Part shown: piece after piece, positions 36,164-47,385 of the stretch
How positions within the stretch are numbered: the first letter of the stretch is position 1
Layout of the letters: every line of letters starts with the position of its first letter
Assembly (NCBI RefSeq): GCF_009730915.1
Contig: NC_052477.1
Span: 1,364,001-1,428,000 of the forward strand
Source of the DNA: Dioscorea cayenensis subsp. rotundata
Taxonomy: Eukaryota > Streptophyta > Magnoliopsida > Dioscoreales > Dioscoreaceae
Length of the DNA stretch: 64,000 bases
Direction: 5' to 3'
Position numbers and translations under genes: made by a program
Notes under the pieces: generated by a model
Told to the model about the DNA's origin: nothing
The model's database searches: none
Seen by the model: the letters and a program-made list of their open reading frames with translations, nothing else

Positions 36164-39027
36164 TATATATATATATACCGTTCTTCAATGGTTGTTTATT
36201 TTGTTGGAATTCAAAAGGAAACCAAGCACGACTCTCGTGGCCGCGACCCAGCGAGCAAATTTCTTTGCCGTTTTTGGAAAGAAGAGTTCGAGAGGTTGGA
36301 GAGAGCCCAATCGAAACCCTAGGGTTTCTCTCATCCTTCATTCTCCTCCGGATTCGCCTTCGGAGCACATTGGTATGGTGTTTTTGTTCTTGAACTTTGC
36401 TAGATCGGTGATTCTTGGCGTTGTTTTGGTCTTTGAAAGTTTTTCTTAATGGGATTCGAATGGATGTCAACTGCTATGTTTTTGTTCTGATTTTTCCGGA
36501 GAATTTTTCTTTAATCAGTGTTGTTTGTGTCCTGATTCTGGTTTAAAGGCATTTTAGATCGTTGTCTTTTCGAATTTTCTTCTTTCAATGCTGATCAAGT
36601 TCGTATAAACTGTTATCAATCCATGTTTGCTTCTAGTTGTAGATGATATTTTGAGATGATCCTCTTTTTAGTATTTTGATGGTTTTTTTAGGGGGCTGCT
36701 TCTAATTTGCTTTCTGGTTATATATGATTTTTTTTTTTAAATGTGGATGGCATTTTTATCAAATCTTGCATTGCATTGGTACTTGTTTTTTTTTTGTTTT
36801 TCTAAGAATTTGGTTTAAGATTAGAGATTCTTGGCATGTTTCTAATTAGTTTTCTGTTATTTATCTGATTTTTTTTTCCATGTTTATGGTGCATCTATCA
36901 TTTGTCATTGCATTGATAAATTAAAATAATTTAGACATGATTTTGATTGATTTGAGCCATGGTTATCATTGAAGTGAGTGACCATGCGGCGAAGGGATTG
37001 GTACTTCTTGTTGATAAATTAGATTACCCTGTATGGTGATTTTGTTCTTGAATTTTCCTAAATTGGTGATTCTTTTTGTTGTTTAGGTTTTTTGAAATTT
37101 TTTAATGGGGGTTGAATGGATGTTTACAGCTATATGCTTCTGTTATGGTTGAAAGGATGATTTGGATTTTGAAATTGAACAACCAGTCATGATTTGTCTG
37201 ACTTAGTTAACTTATCTGACTTTACAGGAGGATAACAAGAAACCGAGTTATTGTTAACCTTAAATAACTAGTTGAATGCAATGGTTCTACAGTGACAAAG
37301 TTAATTCTCTATATTAGACAATGAATCTTAGTTCTTGATAAAGTTTAAAAAACTTTCTGATCTCCGACTCACTTGATGTGCTAATTTTTCTCTGAAATTC
37401 TCAATCTTGTAGGTTTTTGTATTCTTCCAGCTATGAAATCGGTGGAAGTGTCTATGCATCACAGCAAATGTGAAGAAAATATTTGTCAAACTGATTCAAT
37501 TTGTTTGCATACTTTCTCGGATTTGTCCCATGTTCCGCCAGCAGCTTTTGTATATTTGTTGAAGGAGTGTTACATTTGCGGTAAATTTCTGCACTCTATT
37601 ATCTCTATCAAGCAACCTACCCTGAAAATATTATGACTATTATATTATCACTTTTTTTTTGGGGGATGTTAACAGCATGTTCTAACTATGTTGGCATGTC
37701 TATGGATGACGTCTATGTACTTTACTGCATCCATATGATTAAGAAAAGCTCAATACTGAAGTTTGAGTTATGCAAGTACTACTTTTTGTTTTTTAAAATG
37801 CCCATCTGCACATGGTTGATTTGAAAAATATCTTGGTGTTTCTTTTGTTAAATTGTCATTTGATACCAGTATGAGGCAAGTTTGCTGTTTATAGCAGTAT
37901 AGTAAATGCAATGTTTAACCTTATTCTGTCAATGAGAGATGATTATTTTGCATTAATTTAATATCAACATTACCTTTTATTAAAGTTTTATTTTATCACT
38001 TGATTTTGCATTCCATACCTCAAAATAATTGCAATTTTGTTTTTAAACAAAATTTTTTAGGGTCGCATAAAGCAACTCATAAATTCCGAGTTCTTCAGCA
38101 GCAGGTTACGCAAGCCCTGTACAATTCACCACAACCAGATGCATCCACTTTTGTAGCACAATGCCTTTATCTCTTACCTTCACTTGGGCCTCCATATACA
38201 GAGGGCTTCAGCCACCTGCTGCTATCTTCTCTTAGGCGTGTAAAAACTTCAAAATCAGTTTTATCGGACTCATCAGATGCAAGACATCATGCAGTGCAGT
38301 TATCTCTTGACATTCTAGCCGGTTTTGTTCCCCATGAAGATCGCATTCTTATCAAGGTTCTAGAAATTTATGATCTTGAGTTGAAAGATTTTGGAGAAGC
38401 CATATGTGGTTTGGAGCATGATGGCATGCTAGACATAGCCAAGGCACACATGGAACACTATATATTTAACTTCATAAAAGCAGAGTCTTACATGACTGCT
38501 GTGACACTGCTGGAACGCTTTCAGATCCACCTATCCAGTGAATCACTTCTTGTGAAAATGATGCAAAACAATCAATTTAAAGCAGCTGAAAAATGGGCAA
38601 CATTCATGGGAAAACCTATGTTATGTTTACTTGTTCAAACTTATCTGGACATGAAGATGCTAAAGAATGCTTATAACATGATTACGAGGAATAATCTCAA
38701 GCAAGAGTTTCCATATGTATATCATTTGTATAAAGAAAGGTACATTCTCTTTCCCACTTGCTTCTTTTGGAACTGTTTTCTAACTTGAGTTTAGATATCC
38801 ATTGTTCACATCACTAGAATGTGTTATATTGTGCAGCTCACTTAAAAAATTGGCTGAGAAAGGTTGTTGGGATATTGCAGAATCAAGGACGAACAAAGAT
38901 AGGCAACTTCTGGAGTATCTAGTAATTATATTAATCCTTGCTTATGACTTATATTCATGTTCATTTGTATTTCTTTATTTTCAACCAGATTCTGTCTATC
39001 AACTTGTGTTAGAAGGAGATTTTCTAG
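36164..39027 (+). CDS. N-terminal half of a mut-7-like 3'-5' exonuclease domain protein (partial)
   Basis: The plant family has a helical N-terminal region followed by a DEDD 3'-5' exonuclease domain. A TATA tract (36164-36177) and a GC-rich leader exon ending at 36372 precede the coding start at 37433. Coding exons: 37433-37580, 38061-38739, 38837-38921, and a likely piece at 38989-39027. The first three join in phase to give about 304 residues, including CLHTFSDLSHVPPAAFVYLL, ARHHAVQLSLDILAGFVP, SYMTAVTLLERF, AAEKWATFMGKPM and LAEKGCWDIAESRTNKDRQL. The fourth piece encodes SVYQLVLEGDFLG but does not join in frame with a standard GT-AG intron. The exonuclease domain itself (with its DCEW-type motif) is not visible before the gap at 40802, so it is either in the gap or lost. 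The family call rests on strong resemblance to Arabidopsis At1g56310-type proteins. Confidence 0.8.
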
Positions 39028-40801
39028 GTAAACATAGACTATTTTCTCCCTAAAGGCTTTACTTCTGTCCCATAGAACATTGTTAAGTCAATGTAGTGTT
39101 TATTTAGTCCCATAGGCTTTCACTTCTGTCTCATAACTGCTTTTTTAAAGACAACTATAGTAAACTAACCCCTGATAATATTCGAATTGAAAGAATCTAT
39201 TTTGCATGAAATACTTTACATCTTAATTTGTTTGTTATGACATATAAATGCAGGAGAGAGTTGTTGTAAGCATCCAAAGCGATGGCGTCACTGTTTTTTT
39301 CTTAATTCTGATCAGAATCTTTAAACTTAAAATTCTCATCAAGGTTTTCTCCAGAAGCAAGCATTCATTAAAAAAACAACCATTCTTAGTTTACATGGTG
39401 CTTTCCTTTAATTAAAATGTGTGTAGCTCAAATGCATCTCCACTCTATCATGACTATTGCCTATTTTATTTATAGTTTAATCATAATGATATTGCTTGGG
39501 TAACATGATGAGTAAAACAATTGTACCCTTAGATTTTCTTGTTTGCTGAAGTTCATGGCATGACTCTGTAACTTCTTAAAACTGTTTTCAGCTAATTTTC
39601 TTGGGCAATTACTTGAAAGAAAAAAGAACGTGTTGTACCACATAGAATGAAACTTTTTTTTGGGTCAACATAGTTGTTTTAGAGTTCTAGCAACTTGGAA
39701 GTCAAAGGCTGTCATTTCACATGCTTCCTTGTTTACTGGATTTTATCTATTCTTTCCTTATGAGTACTAATGATATTATAAGTTCTTTAATTTATCAGAG
39801 GACAATCTTAAACATATTGATGATTTCCCATTATATTAGTATTACTATAGGGCAATGCTATAGGCTTGTACACAGTTTACATTTGTAGAACATCTTTACT
39901 TATAATGTTGGCAATTGCTCAATATTGGCAATTTTCTAATACCATGAAATTAAACTACTCTAGTTTGGAGAGGTATTTTGGGTCATCAAGGTGGTGCAAT
40001 TAAAATTTTAACTCTAAGGCTATGTTTTCAATGTATTATTTATTTATTTATTTTTTTTGACCAGGTAGAATACTATGTAATTTACTTGTTACATGCTCCA
40101 CATATTTTATACTGGATATATTGTAATCTTATGAAAATCTGGCCAACGTATGATTAATATAAGCTGTGTGTAATGCAAACATTGGGCTTTGATTGGCGGA
40201 GGAAATGCTTAAATGCACATCTTTCCAATTCTGCATCTCTAACATCTAGTAGAAAGGCAAGAATCTCCTATTTATATAATTATCTAATGCAAGTCAAACC
40301 TCAGCCGTTTGCACACCTGTTAGATACACTGGCCAGTCTATACTACACCTCATCTTTCCTTTAAAGTAGATTATCTAATCAATATCTTTTAAGTATAAAT
40401 CTAGACGCATTAAAAAGTATTATACATACTTGGGCAAAACCTGCATGAATGTAGAGGCATTACAATTTTCAAACTTGTTAGAAATAAATGGCTTTAGTTC
40501 CTTAACTAATCTCTTTTTTAAGGGATTATCTGAGGTAGGCTTCTAGGGATGGGCTGTCATGCAGTTTTGCTTATACTGTCTTCTATCTGAAATTGGATTC
40601 ACTATGTGTTACGGCACACATGTTTATGTGTGTCTGTGAGAAGATTCTTTCTACAGTTATGCTCAGGAATTATGTGGTCTTCGGTTTCTAGTCGATAAGT
40701 TCTTAATAACGCGGTTTTGCTCATACTTTCTTCTATATGAGAGTGGTGGCACATATTTATCAGGGTATTGATAGGTACAGTGATAGAACCAATACGTAAC
40801 T
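39028..40801. other. Presumed intronic DNA up to the first assembly gap
   Basis: No further exon of the exonuclease gene was recognised. The interval is AT-rich with short tracts such as TTATTTATTTATTTA at about 40037-40051. The phrases TACTTTCTTCTAT and ACTGTCTTCTATCTG near 40580 and 40725 suggest a small local duplication. Confidence 0.4.
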
Positions 40802-41801
40802 NNNNNNNNNNNNNNNNNNNNNNNNNNNNNNNNNNNNNNNNNNNNNNNNNNNNNNNNNNNNNNNNNNNNNNNNNNNNNNNNNNNNNNNNNNNNNNNNNNN
40901 NNNNNNNNNNNNNNNNNNNNNNNNNNNNNNNNNNNNNNNNNNNNNNNNNNNNNNNNNNNNNNNNNNNNNNNNNNNNNNNNNNNNNNNNNNNNNNNNNNNN
41001 NNNNNNNNNNNNNNNNNNNNNNNNNNNNNNNNNNNNNNNNNNNNNNNNNNNNNNNNNNNNNNNNNNNNNNNNNNNNNNNNNNNNNNNNNNNNNNNNNNNN
41101 NNNNNNNNNNNNNNNNNNNNNNNNNNNNNNNNNNNNNNNNNNNNNNNNNNNNNNNNNNNNNNNNNNNNNNNNNNNNNNNNNNNNNNNNNNNNNNNNNNNN
41201 NNNNNNNNNNNNNNNNNNNNNNNNNNNNNNNNNNNNNNNNNNNNNNNNNNNNNNNNNNNNNNNNNNNNNNNNNNNNNNNNNNNNNNNNNNNNNNNNNNNN
41301 NNNNNNNNNNNNNNNNNNNNNNNNNNNNNNNNNNNNNNNNNNNNNNNNNNNNNNNNNNNNNNNNNNNNNNNNNNNNNNNNNNNNNNNNNNNNNNNNNNNN
41401 NNNNNNNNNNNNNNNNNNNNNNNNNNNNNNNNNNNNNNNNNNNNNNNNNNNNNNNNNNNNNNNNNNNNNNNNNNNNNNNNNNNNNNNNNNNNNNNNNNNN
41501 NNNNNNNNNNNNNNNNNNNNNNNNNNNNNNNNNNNNNNNNNNNNNNNNNNNNNNNNNNNNNNNNNNNNNNNNNNNNNNNNNNNNNNNNNNNNNNNNNNNN
41601 NNNNNNNNNNNNNNNNNNNNNNNNNNNNNNNNNNNNNNNNNNNNNNNNNNNNNNNNNNNNNNNNNNNNNNNNNNNNNNNNNNNNNNNNNNNNNNNNNNNN
41701 NNNNNNNNNNNNNNNNNNNNNNNNNNNNNNNNNNNNNNNNNNNNNNNNNNNNNNNNNNNNNNNNNNNNNNNNNNNNNNNNNNNNNNNNNNNNNNNNNNNN
41801 N
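40802..41801. other. Assembly gap (1000 N)
   Basis: Exactly 1000 N. The same size at all three gaps shows a fixed placeholder, so the real length is unknown. The right border is a (TA)n tract, a common cause of assembly breaks. Open frames drawn through N are meaningless. Confidence 0.98.
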
Positions 41802-42480
41802 CATTTATATATATATATATATATTAATACTATATATACCTTTGACCAATAAAAATTGTTTGATTTCATTTATTTATTTGTCAAGAGTATATGCATTACC
41901 AAGAATTAATTGATGATACATTCCATCTAAATATAAGAATTAGATTGTAAACTTGCCTCCACATCAACGACTTTTTAACTCTATTACGTCCATCGTATTT
42001 TAAACTTAAACAATAAAAATTTTACAAATTAAACTTCATTTAGTGAGGGTAGTGTTATTGGACCAAAAGGCCTTTTTAGTTTTGGTCTTTTATTTTTTTA
42101 TTTTTTTACTCTATTTGTAAATTCAGTTGGCATGCATATAATAAATCCCTAAATTCAATAATTTTTAAAAAATGAATAAACCACAAATTTATTAAAAAGA
42201 GCTGACACTGGAGAAACGAAAGTACAAAAAGATAAGACAAACAAAAATAGCAAACGAGAAAGAATTGCTATCCTCACCAGGGGATGAGGAGAATAGAGCA
42301 TGAAAAGCAAAAAGTGGAGGAAAGAGAAGAAGCAATCGAGCTCGTAGTCGGTCACGTAACTCAACAAATCATTTATTATAAATGAAAATAATAAATTTTT
42401 GAAAAATGCTGTCGAAGATATTTTTTTACTATAATTAACTATAGGGGGGATGGTTTGGTGAATGAATATTCAACAATGAA
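41802..42480. other. AT-rich stretch after the first gap
   Basis: This starts with a (TA)n tract at 41808-41823. A purine-rich block at about 42180-42330, beginning AAATTTATTAAAAAGAGC on the plus strand, might be an antisense retroposon 3' end, but no tail or target duplication was confirmed. Confidence 0.35.
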
Positions 42481-42482
42481 CA

Positions 42483-42597
42483 ACTTTCATATTATATTAC
42501 AATTTTGAAAGTGAGCATACAACATGTGGGAAGAGAAAGACTTTCATATTATAGTACAAATTTGAAAGTGAGCATAAAACATGTTGAAAGAGAAAGG
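42483..42597. repeat. 57-bp tandem duplication
   Basis: Two adjacent copies start CTTTCATATTATA at 42484 and 42541 and share TTTGAAAGTGAGCATA and ACATGT-GAAGAGAAAG. They differ by about six changes. Confidence 0.8.
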
Positions 42598-42874
42598 CTT
42601 GAGTAGGAATGTGTTTTTTACATATATACCCTTAGACAACTCTTGAATTACATATATTCTGATAAAAAGTTTTATGCAACATGAATAATCTTGATAATTA
42701 TGCAGGGGTTGGTTGGTAAATATCCGTAAACATATTTAAAAAATAGAAGAAAAAAAGAATATAACTTGTCTTTCTCAGCAGCCGTATTTTTTATTTATAT
42801 TTTATGCTTTTATGAACAATAGAGGCCATTGACAATGCTAATAATTCATTAATTAATAAAAAATGAAGAATATT

Positions 42875-42917
<43 letters not shown>

Positions 42918-42984
42918 ATGGTTATAGACTAGTCGTTTGCAATGAAATCTATTGTGGAGGGTCCCTTTTAAATATTAATACATG

Positions 42985-43515
42985 TACTTGTGGTGAAATT
43001 GATTTGATTTACACTTCCAACACCGCCACAGTGCTATTGCAAATATATATATATATATATGCATAATTTTCTTTTATAGAGAGTGAAATTGATTTTCATG
43101 TCACTTACAATGCTATCATCACTTTGAATAGGGCTCTTAATATGATTATGGAACAATGTTTAGGGTAAAATTGTACCATTTGAGAAAAACGGCCTTCAAC
43201 ATATAATTGGTAAAAAAAAAAGTTTTAATCTCAATCATCGAACTTATTTTAATTTATTCTTTTTAGCTTGAATTTTTAGCTACTAAGCAAGAATAGCTAA
43301 TTGATTAATTTTTGTTGAAAGATCTTGAGGAGATGATGGATATATATAGAAGTTTATGATGGTGATGTAGTTGCATAAAATTCAAAAATGAATACCATTC
43401 TCTTGTGATCTATTGATTAGAAATATTGTTTTCTTGATGTTGAAGAGTGATTTATAGAGCCTAAAATTCAAAAGGGTGGTATGTGGCCATTTAGTCTTGA
43501 TGCAAGACTAAGGCG
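42985..43515 (-). pseudogene. Relic of a PR-10/Bet v 1 gene (first exon and promoter)
   Basis: Positions 43079-43210 align, with many changes, to the first exon of the intact PR-10 gene at 49309-49135. Shared plus-strand phrases are GTGAAATTGATTT/GTGAAGTTGATTT, GCTCTTAATATG, TGGAACAATGTTT/TGGAACGATCTTT and CGGCCTTCAACAT/CGGCCTTGAACAT. A second, shorter match to the same exon part lies at about 42992-43040. Upstream sequence is also shared, including CTTGAGGAGATGATGG, a TATATATAGAAG promoter motif, ATTCAAAAATGAATACCATTCTCT and GGCCATTTAGTCTTGAT. The coding frame is destroyed and no second exon was found. Strand and order are the same as in the intact gene. Confidence 0.75.
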
Positions 43516-43562
43516 TGCGTTGCATCTAGTCCTATTGTGTACATATAGGTAGTGTTTGTTTC

Positions 43563-43598
43563 AAGGGATTTGGAGTTACATGTAACTCCAAATCCCTT
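43563..43598. repeat. 36-bp perfect palindrome
   Basis: The half-sites AAGGGATTTGGAGTTACA and TGTAACTCCAAATCCCTT are exact reverse complements with no spacer. Two more inverted repeats follow closely: AAATCCC/GGGATTT at 43654-43660 and 43669-43675, and TTTACGGTCA/TGACCGTAAA at 43679-43688 and 43692-43701. Confidence 0.95.
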
Positions 43599-43724
43599 AC
43601 CTTTTTAAAATCCGGTGTTTGTTTTGATGTATTTCATTTTTCATGTGCTTTTGAAATCCCATTATTGAGGGATTTTGATTTACGGTCAAAATGACCGTAA
43701 AACCAAATCCCGGGAGTTCAAAAC

Positions 43725-44195
<471 letters not shown>

Positions 44196-45473
44196 TACGC
44201 AGACATATCCAGATTTACAAATCCTTACAAACAAACATAAAATCTTATAATACAGTAATTCCAGTTACATCCAACCAAACACAAGATTTGACTGCACTGT
44301 ATTTTGAAAGCCAAGTATTTCCAGTTACATTGTAACTAGAAATCCACTGCATTTAGAATTACATCCAACCAAATGCTACCATAGATAAAAATAAATGAAC
44401 GAGTTGTATTAATTACACTTATTACCTTATTGTCAAGGTCTTCTACAAGAGTTACAAATTGACATCTATCGAGTCTATCATGATCATGTCTCGATCAGTT
44501 AGTCAATATAATTTTAGAAGACTATAATTTCTAAAATTGTTATTGAACATGATATTATATATATGTATGTAATAAAAATAGGTGAAAATTGCCAAAAAAA
44601 AACCCCCTAACTTTACAAAATTACCAAAAATACTCTTTTAATTTGGCAATCCCTAAAAACACCCTCCTTTTAAAGTCAATGATTTTCAAACCCCCAAAAG
44701 TTGTAACTGGCTATAACAGAGTTACTTTTGAATTTTATAGACGAAATTGCCCCTCATATAGGAAGTTGTGGCAGTGCAATCATGTGTCCGGTTTGAGAGG
44801 GAGTGGGGAGTTATTGTTTTGGGTAATCCCTAGAGACAACTATTATCTAGCGCGTTATACTTTTTTCTCTTCGCTCTTCGACTTTTTCATTTCCAAAATT
44901 GTTTCGTCTGGGCATCCTTGTCTCAAGAACTTCGCTCGCCAATGTTCGAGAAGAATTCCACTCAAGTATTCGATATTTCATCACTCGCAATCTCAGGTAT
45001 TAAGCCGAGATGGACGCCGTTGAATAAGTTGTGTTTATAGTTTTTTTTAAACAATTCTGTTAGAAAAAGAGATTTTTTGGTGTTGTTTTGTGGTTCCGTT
45101 TTTATTGGATGATATTGAAGTCTGCAAGGAGATTCATTGGCTAAGGTTTTGTTTTGGTTTTCATTTTCGTCTGTGTACATGATCGAAAGAGATTTTTCGA
45201 TTGTTATGCTGTGTAATGTTTATAATGTAGGTTTTCCCTTTAAGTTGATGTGGTTGCAATTTTAAAATGAGGTTTCTTTTAAGTAATGGGATTGTATTTA
45301 AACATTTGATGTATCTGTTTAACAATTGTTGTTTCTGTTTAAAATGTGAGTTTTCTGTTTAAATATTTATGTCTCTGTTTAAGAATTTAGTTTACTGTTT
45401 AAAAAAGTTTACTTTCCGCTTAAATTTGTCTGAATACTATTTAATATATGGTTATTGTCGCAGGCTTGTGATT

Positions 45474-45883
45474 ATGGCGGTCAACCTAGTTAATAGGCGA
45501 TGCTACAGAGATGCCAGAGAGATGGTAATTGCTTTGATAACTAGAGTTTTATAAATAGTACTATTTTAGCCGGATTCTAGCATAAAATTTTAAATCTCGA
45601 CAGCGGAGACTATTCGACTATTGTGTCAATATGGACCTCGGCGACTCTAGCCTACCCCCTTGTTCACGACAAAAACACCCCAAGGCAGAAACGAGAAAGT
45701 GTTGATTGGGCCGTCTACGTCATGCGGTTTATTGAACAGCTATTCGATGGTGAAAAGTTACGGCTACTGCAAGCGGACGTCCCTTACTTGCCCTTAAAGT
45801 ATGTTACCCGCATACTTAAGGAAGGGAGCGCAGCCGGCATAACTGAAAAGAGGGATTCGTCGATGGGGGAGAAAAAAGATTGA
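45474..45883 (+). pseudogene. Ulp1-type peptidase remnant, start fused to C-terminal segment
   Basis: A start at 45474 reads MAVNLVNRRCYRDAREM to a donor-like GTAATT. After an acceptor-like CGACAG near 45602, the sequence continues with RRLFDYCVNMDLGDSS. A frame change leads into a segment (to 45883) with YPLVHDKNTPRQKR, ESVDWAVYVMRFIEQL and GEKLRLLQADVPYL. In C48 peptidases the position before AVYVMRF carries the catalytic Cys (DC-x-V/Y); here it is Trp (SVDWAVY). The first exon ends much sooner than in copy 1, so most of the gene's middle is missing. This cannot be an active peptidase. Confidence 0.7.
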
Positions 45884-45889
45884 TATATA

Positions 45890-46166
45890 CTCCCTCCGTT
45901 CCTTTTTATCTGTCATGAATAACCGAATCTCACATACTAAGAAAGTTGGTTATTTCACATAATTTAATAAAAAAATTAGTTATCTTTCCAAAATTACCCA
46001 TAATTTATATCTTCACATTTCTCTCTCATATTAAATTTCAAGAAGAGAATTGAATAGAGTGTTAAGGTAACTTTGGAAAAAAATAATAATAAATGCTTCT
46101 TGATGTTCAAAAATGACAGATAAAAAAGAACATGGGTTTATGACAAATAAAAAGGAACGGAGAGAG
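45890..46166. mobile_element. Stowaway MITE (Tc1/mariner type)
   Basis: The terminal inverted repeats CTCCCTCCGTTCCTTTTTAT (from 45890) and, in reverse, CTCTCTCCGTTCCTTTTTAT (to 46166) are the classical Stowaway ends. TA flanks both sides (45888-45889, 46167-46168), the expected 2-bp target duplication. It is 277 bp and non-coding, inserted a few bases after the end of the Ulp1-type frame and hence younger than the host element. Confidence 0.93.
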
Positions 46167-46974
46167 TAATATTGTACAATAGAGTTATTGTGTAAATAAC
46201 ATTGTATATCATTTACATATCATAGTTTTTGTTTAAATATCATTATCTCTGTTTAATTTTTTAGTTTTATGTTTATTTTTTGAAGTTAACGTTTAAATAA
46301 AAGTGTTTCCATGTTTAAAAAATCATTGTCTTTATTTAAATATCTTTGTTATTGTTTAAATATCGTTGTCACTGTGTAAATTATTATAGTTTATGTATAA
46401 CTTTTTATTTATTTACAATACAATTTTTTATTCTCAAAATGTTTAAGTAAAACGTTTAAACGGCAATATCTCTGTTTAAATATCAAAAGTTTACGCTCAA
46501 ATAAGTTATTTTCTTTTTAAATAATTGTATATTTACAATGCCTAGTTGGCGACAGTTTCATTGTAAGATCTACGGTTGAAAATGCCTTGAAAACATTGTC
46601 CAATATAAAATGACAACACTTCAGATTGATCTGATGAGGAAGGAAGACATGCCACACCGTCAGGGTTACTATGAGGTGGAACAGGAGCGCTCGCAGAATC
46701 CGAATTCCTTCCAACACTTCAGTTTAAACGGAAAAGGTCAATGTTTCAAACGGAAACATAAAATGTTTAAACGGTAACTAAACATGTTTTAAACGGTAAC
46801 AAAAGTATTTAAACGGTAAAGCAAATATTTAAACAGAAACAAAATAATTTAAGCGGAGAAAGCAACATGTAAATGGTAACGTGATATATTTAAAAGGCAA
46901 ATAGGATAATTAAACAATAATTAACTTTTACAACTACATAAACATAAAAGAGAAGAACTTTACAATGAAAAGAA

Positions 46975-47310
46975 ATCGTTTTCAGCGCATTTGAAGATGG
47001 AGTACACATGACACATGCGCTGGAAGTCAACCTCGTTTTCTACTGGATAAACCGTTTTATGCCCATCGGGTGTGATAAACTTCACCCTGACACAGGAAAT
47101 ATCGAGACCCCATCACTCACATATCTCACTAACACTGATTCCCAAGAAGTCAGCACTGTGAACATTAGCACTCGTTCCTCCCTGTTGTATCTAGCAATAA
47201 CACAAAAACTCTCCATAACAACCTTGCCTTTTTATAAGTTGTTACTCCCTTCCTGCAGAATGATCAAATTGAGAGCAACGAAGAAATTCTTACCTTATCG
47301 GGAAATCGGT
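46975..47310 (-). pseudogene. Possible transposon-encoded second gene remnant
   Basis: On the minus strand, frames at about 47280-47235 (FVALNLIILQEG) and about 47088-46975 (VKFITPDGHKTVYPVENEV and FQRMCHVYSIFKCAE) look protein-like and are joined by plausible splice signals. The position, convergent to the Ulp1-type gene at the far end of the element, is where Mutator-like elements often carry a transposase. I cannot identify a transposase domain, so this is only a candidate. Confidence 0.35.
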
Positions 47311-47353
47311 AGAACTCAAATCAAACAAACCAAATCAGGTGAAGAAGAAGAAG

Positions 47354-47385
<32 letters not shown>

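Noticed and set aside
40602-41913. Long open frames crossing the N run (also at 50214-51335 and 60179-61456)
   Set aside because: They exist only because N is read as an unknown residue; none has coding support on either side.
42180-42340. Possible antisense LINE or retroposon end
   Set aside because: No tail, no target duplication and no coding similarity could be shown.
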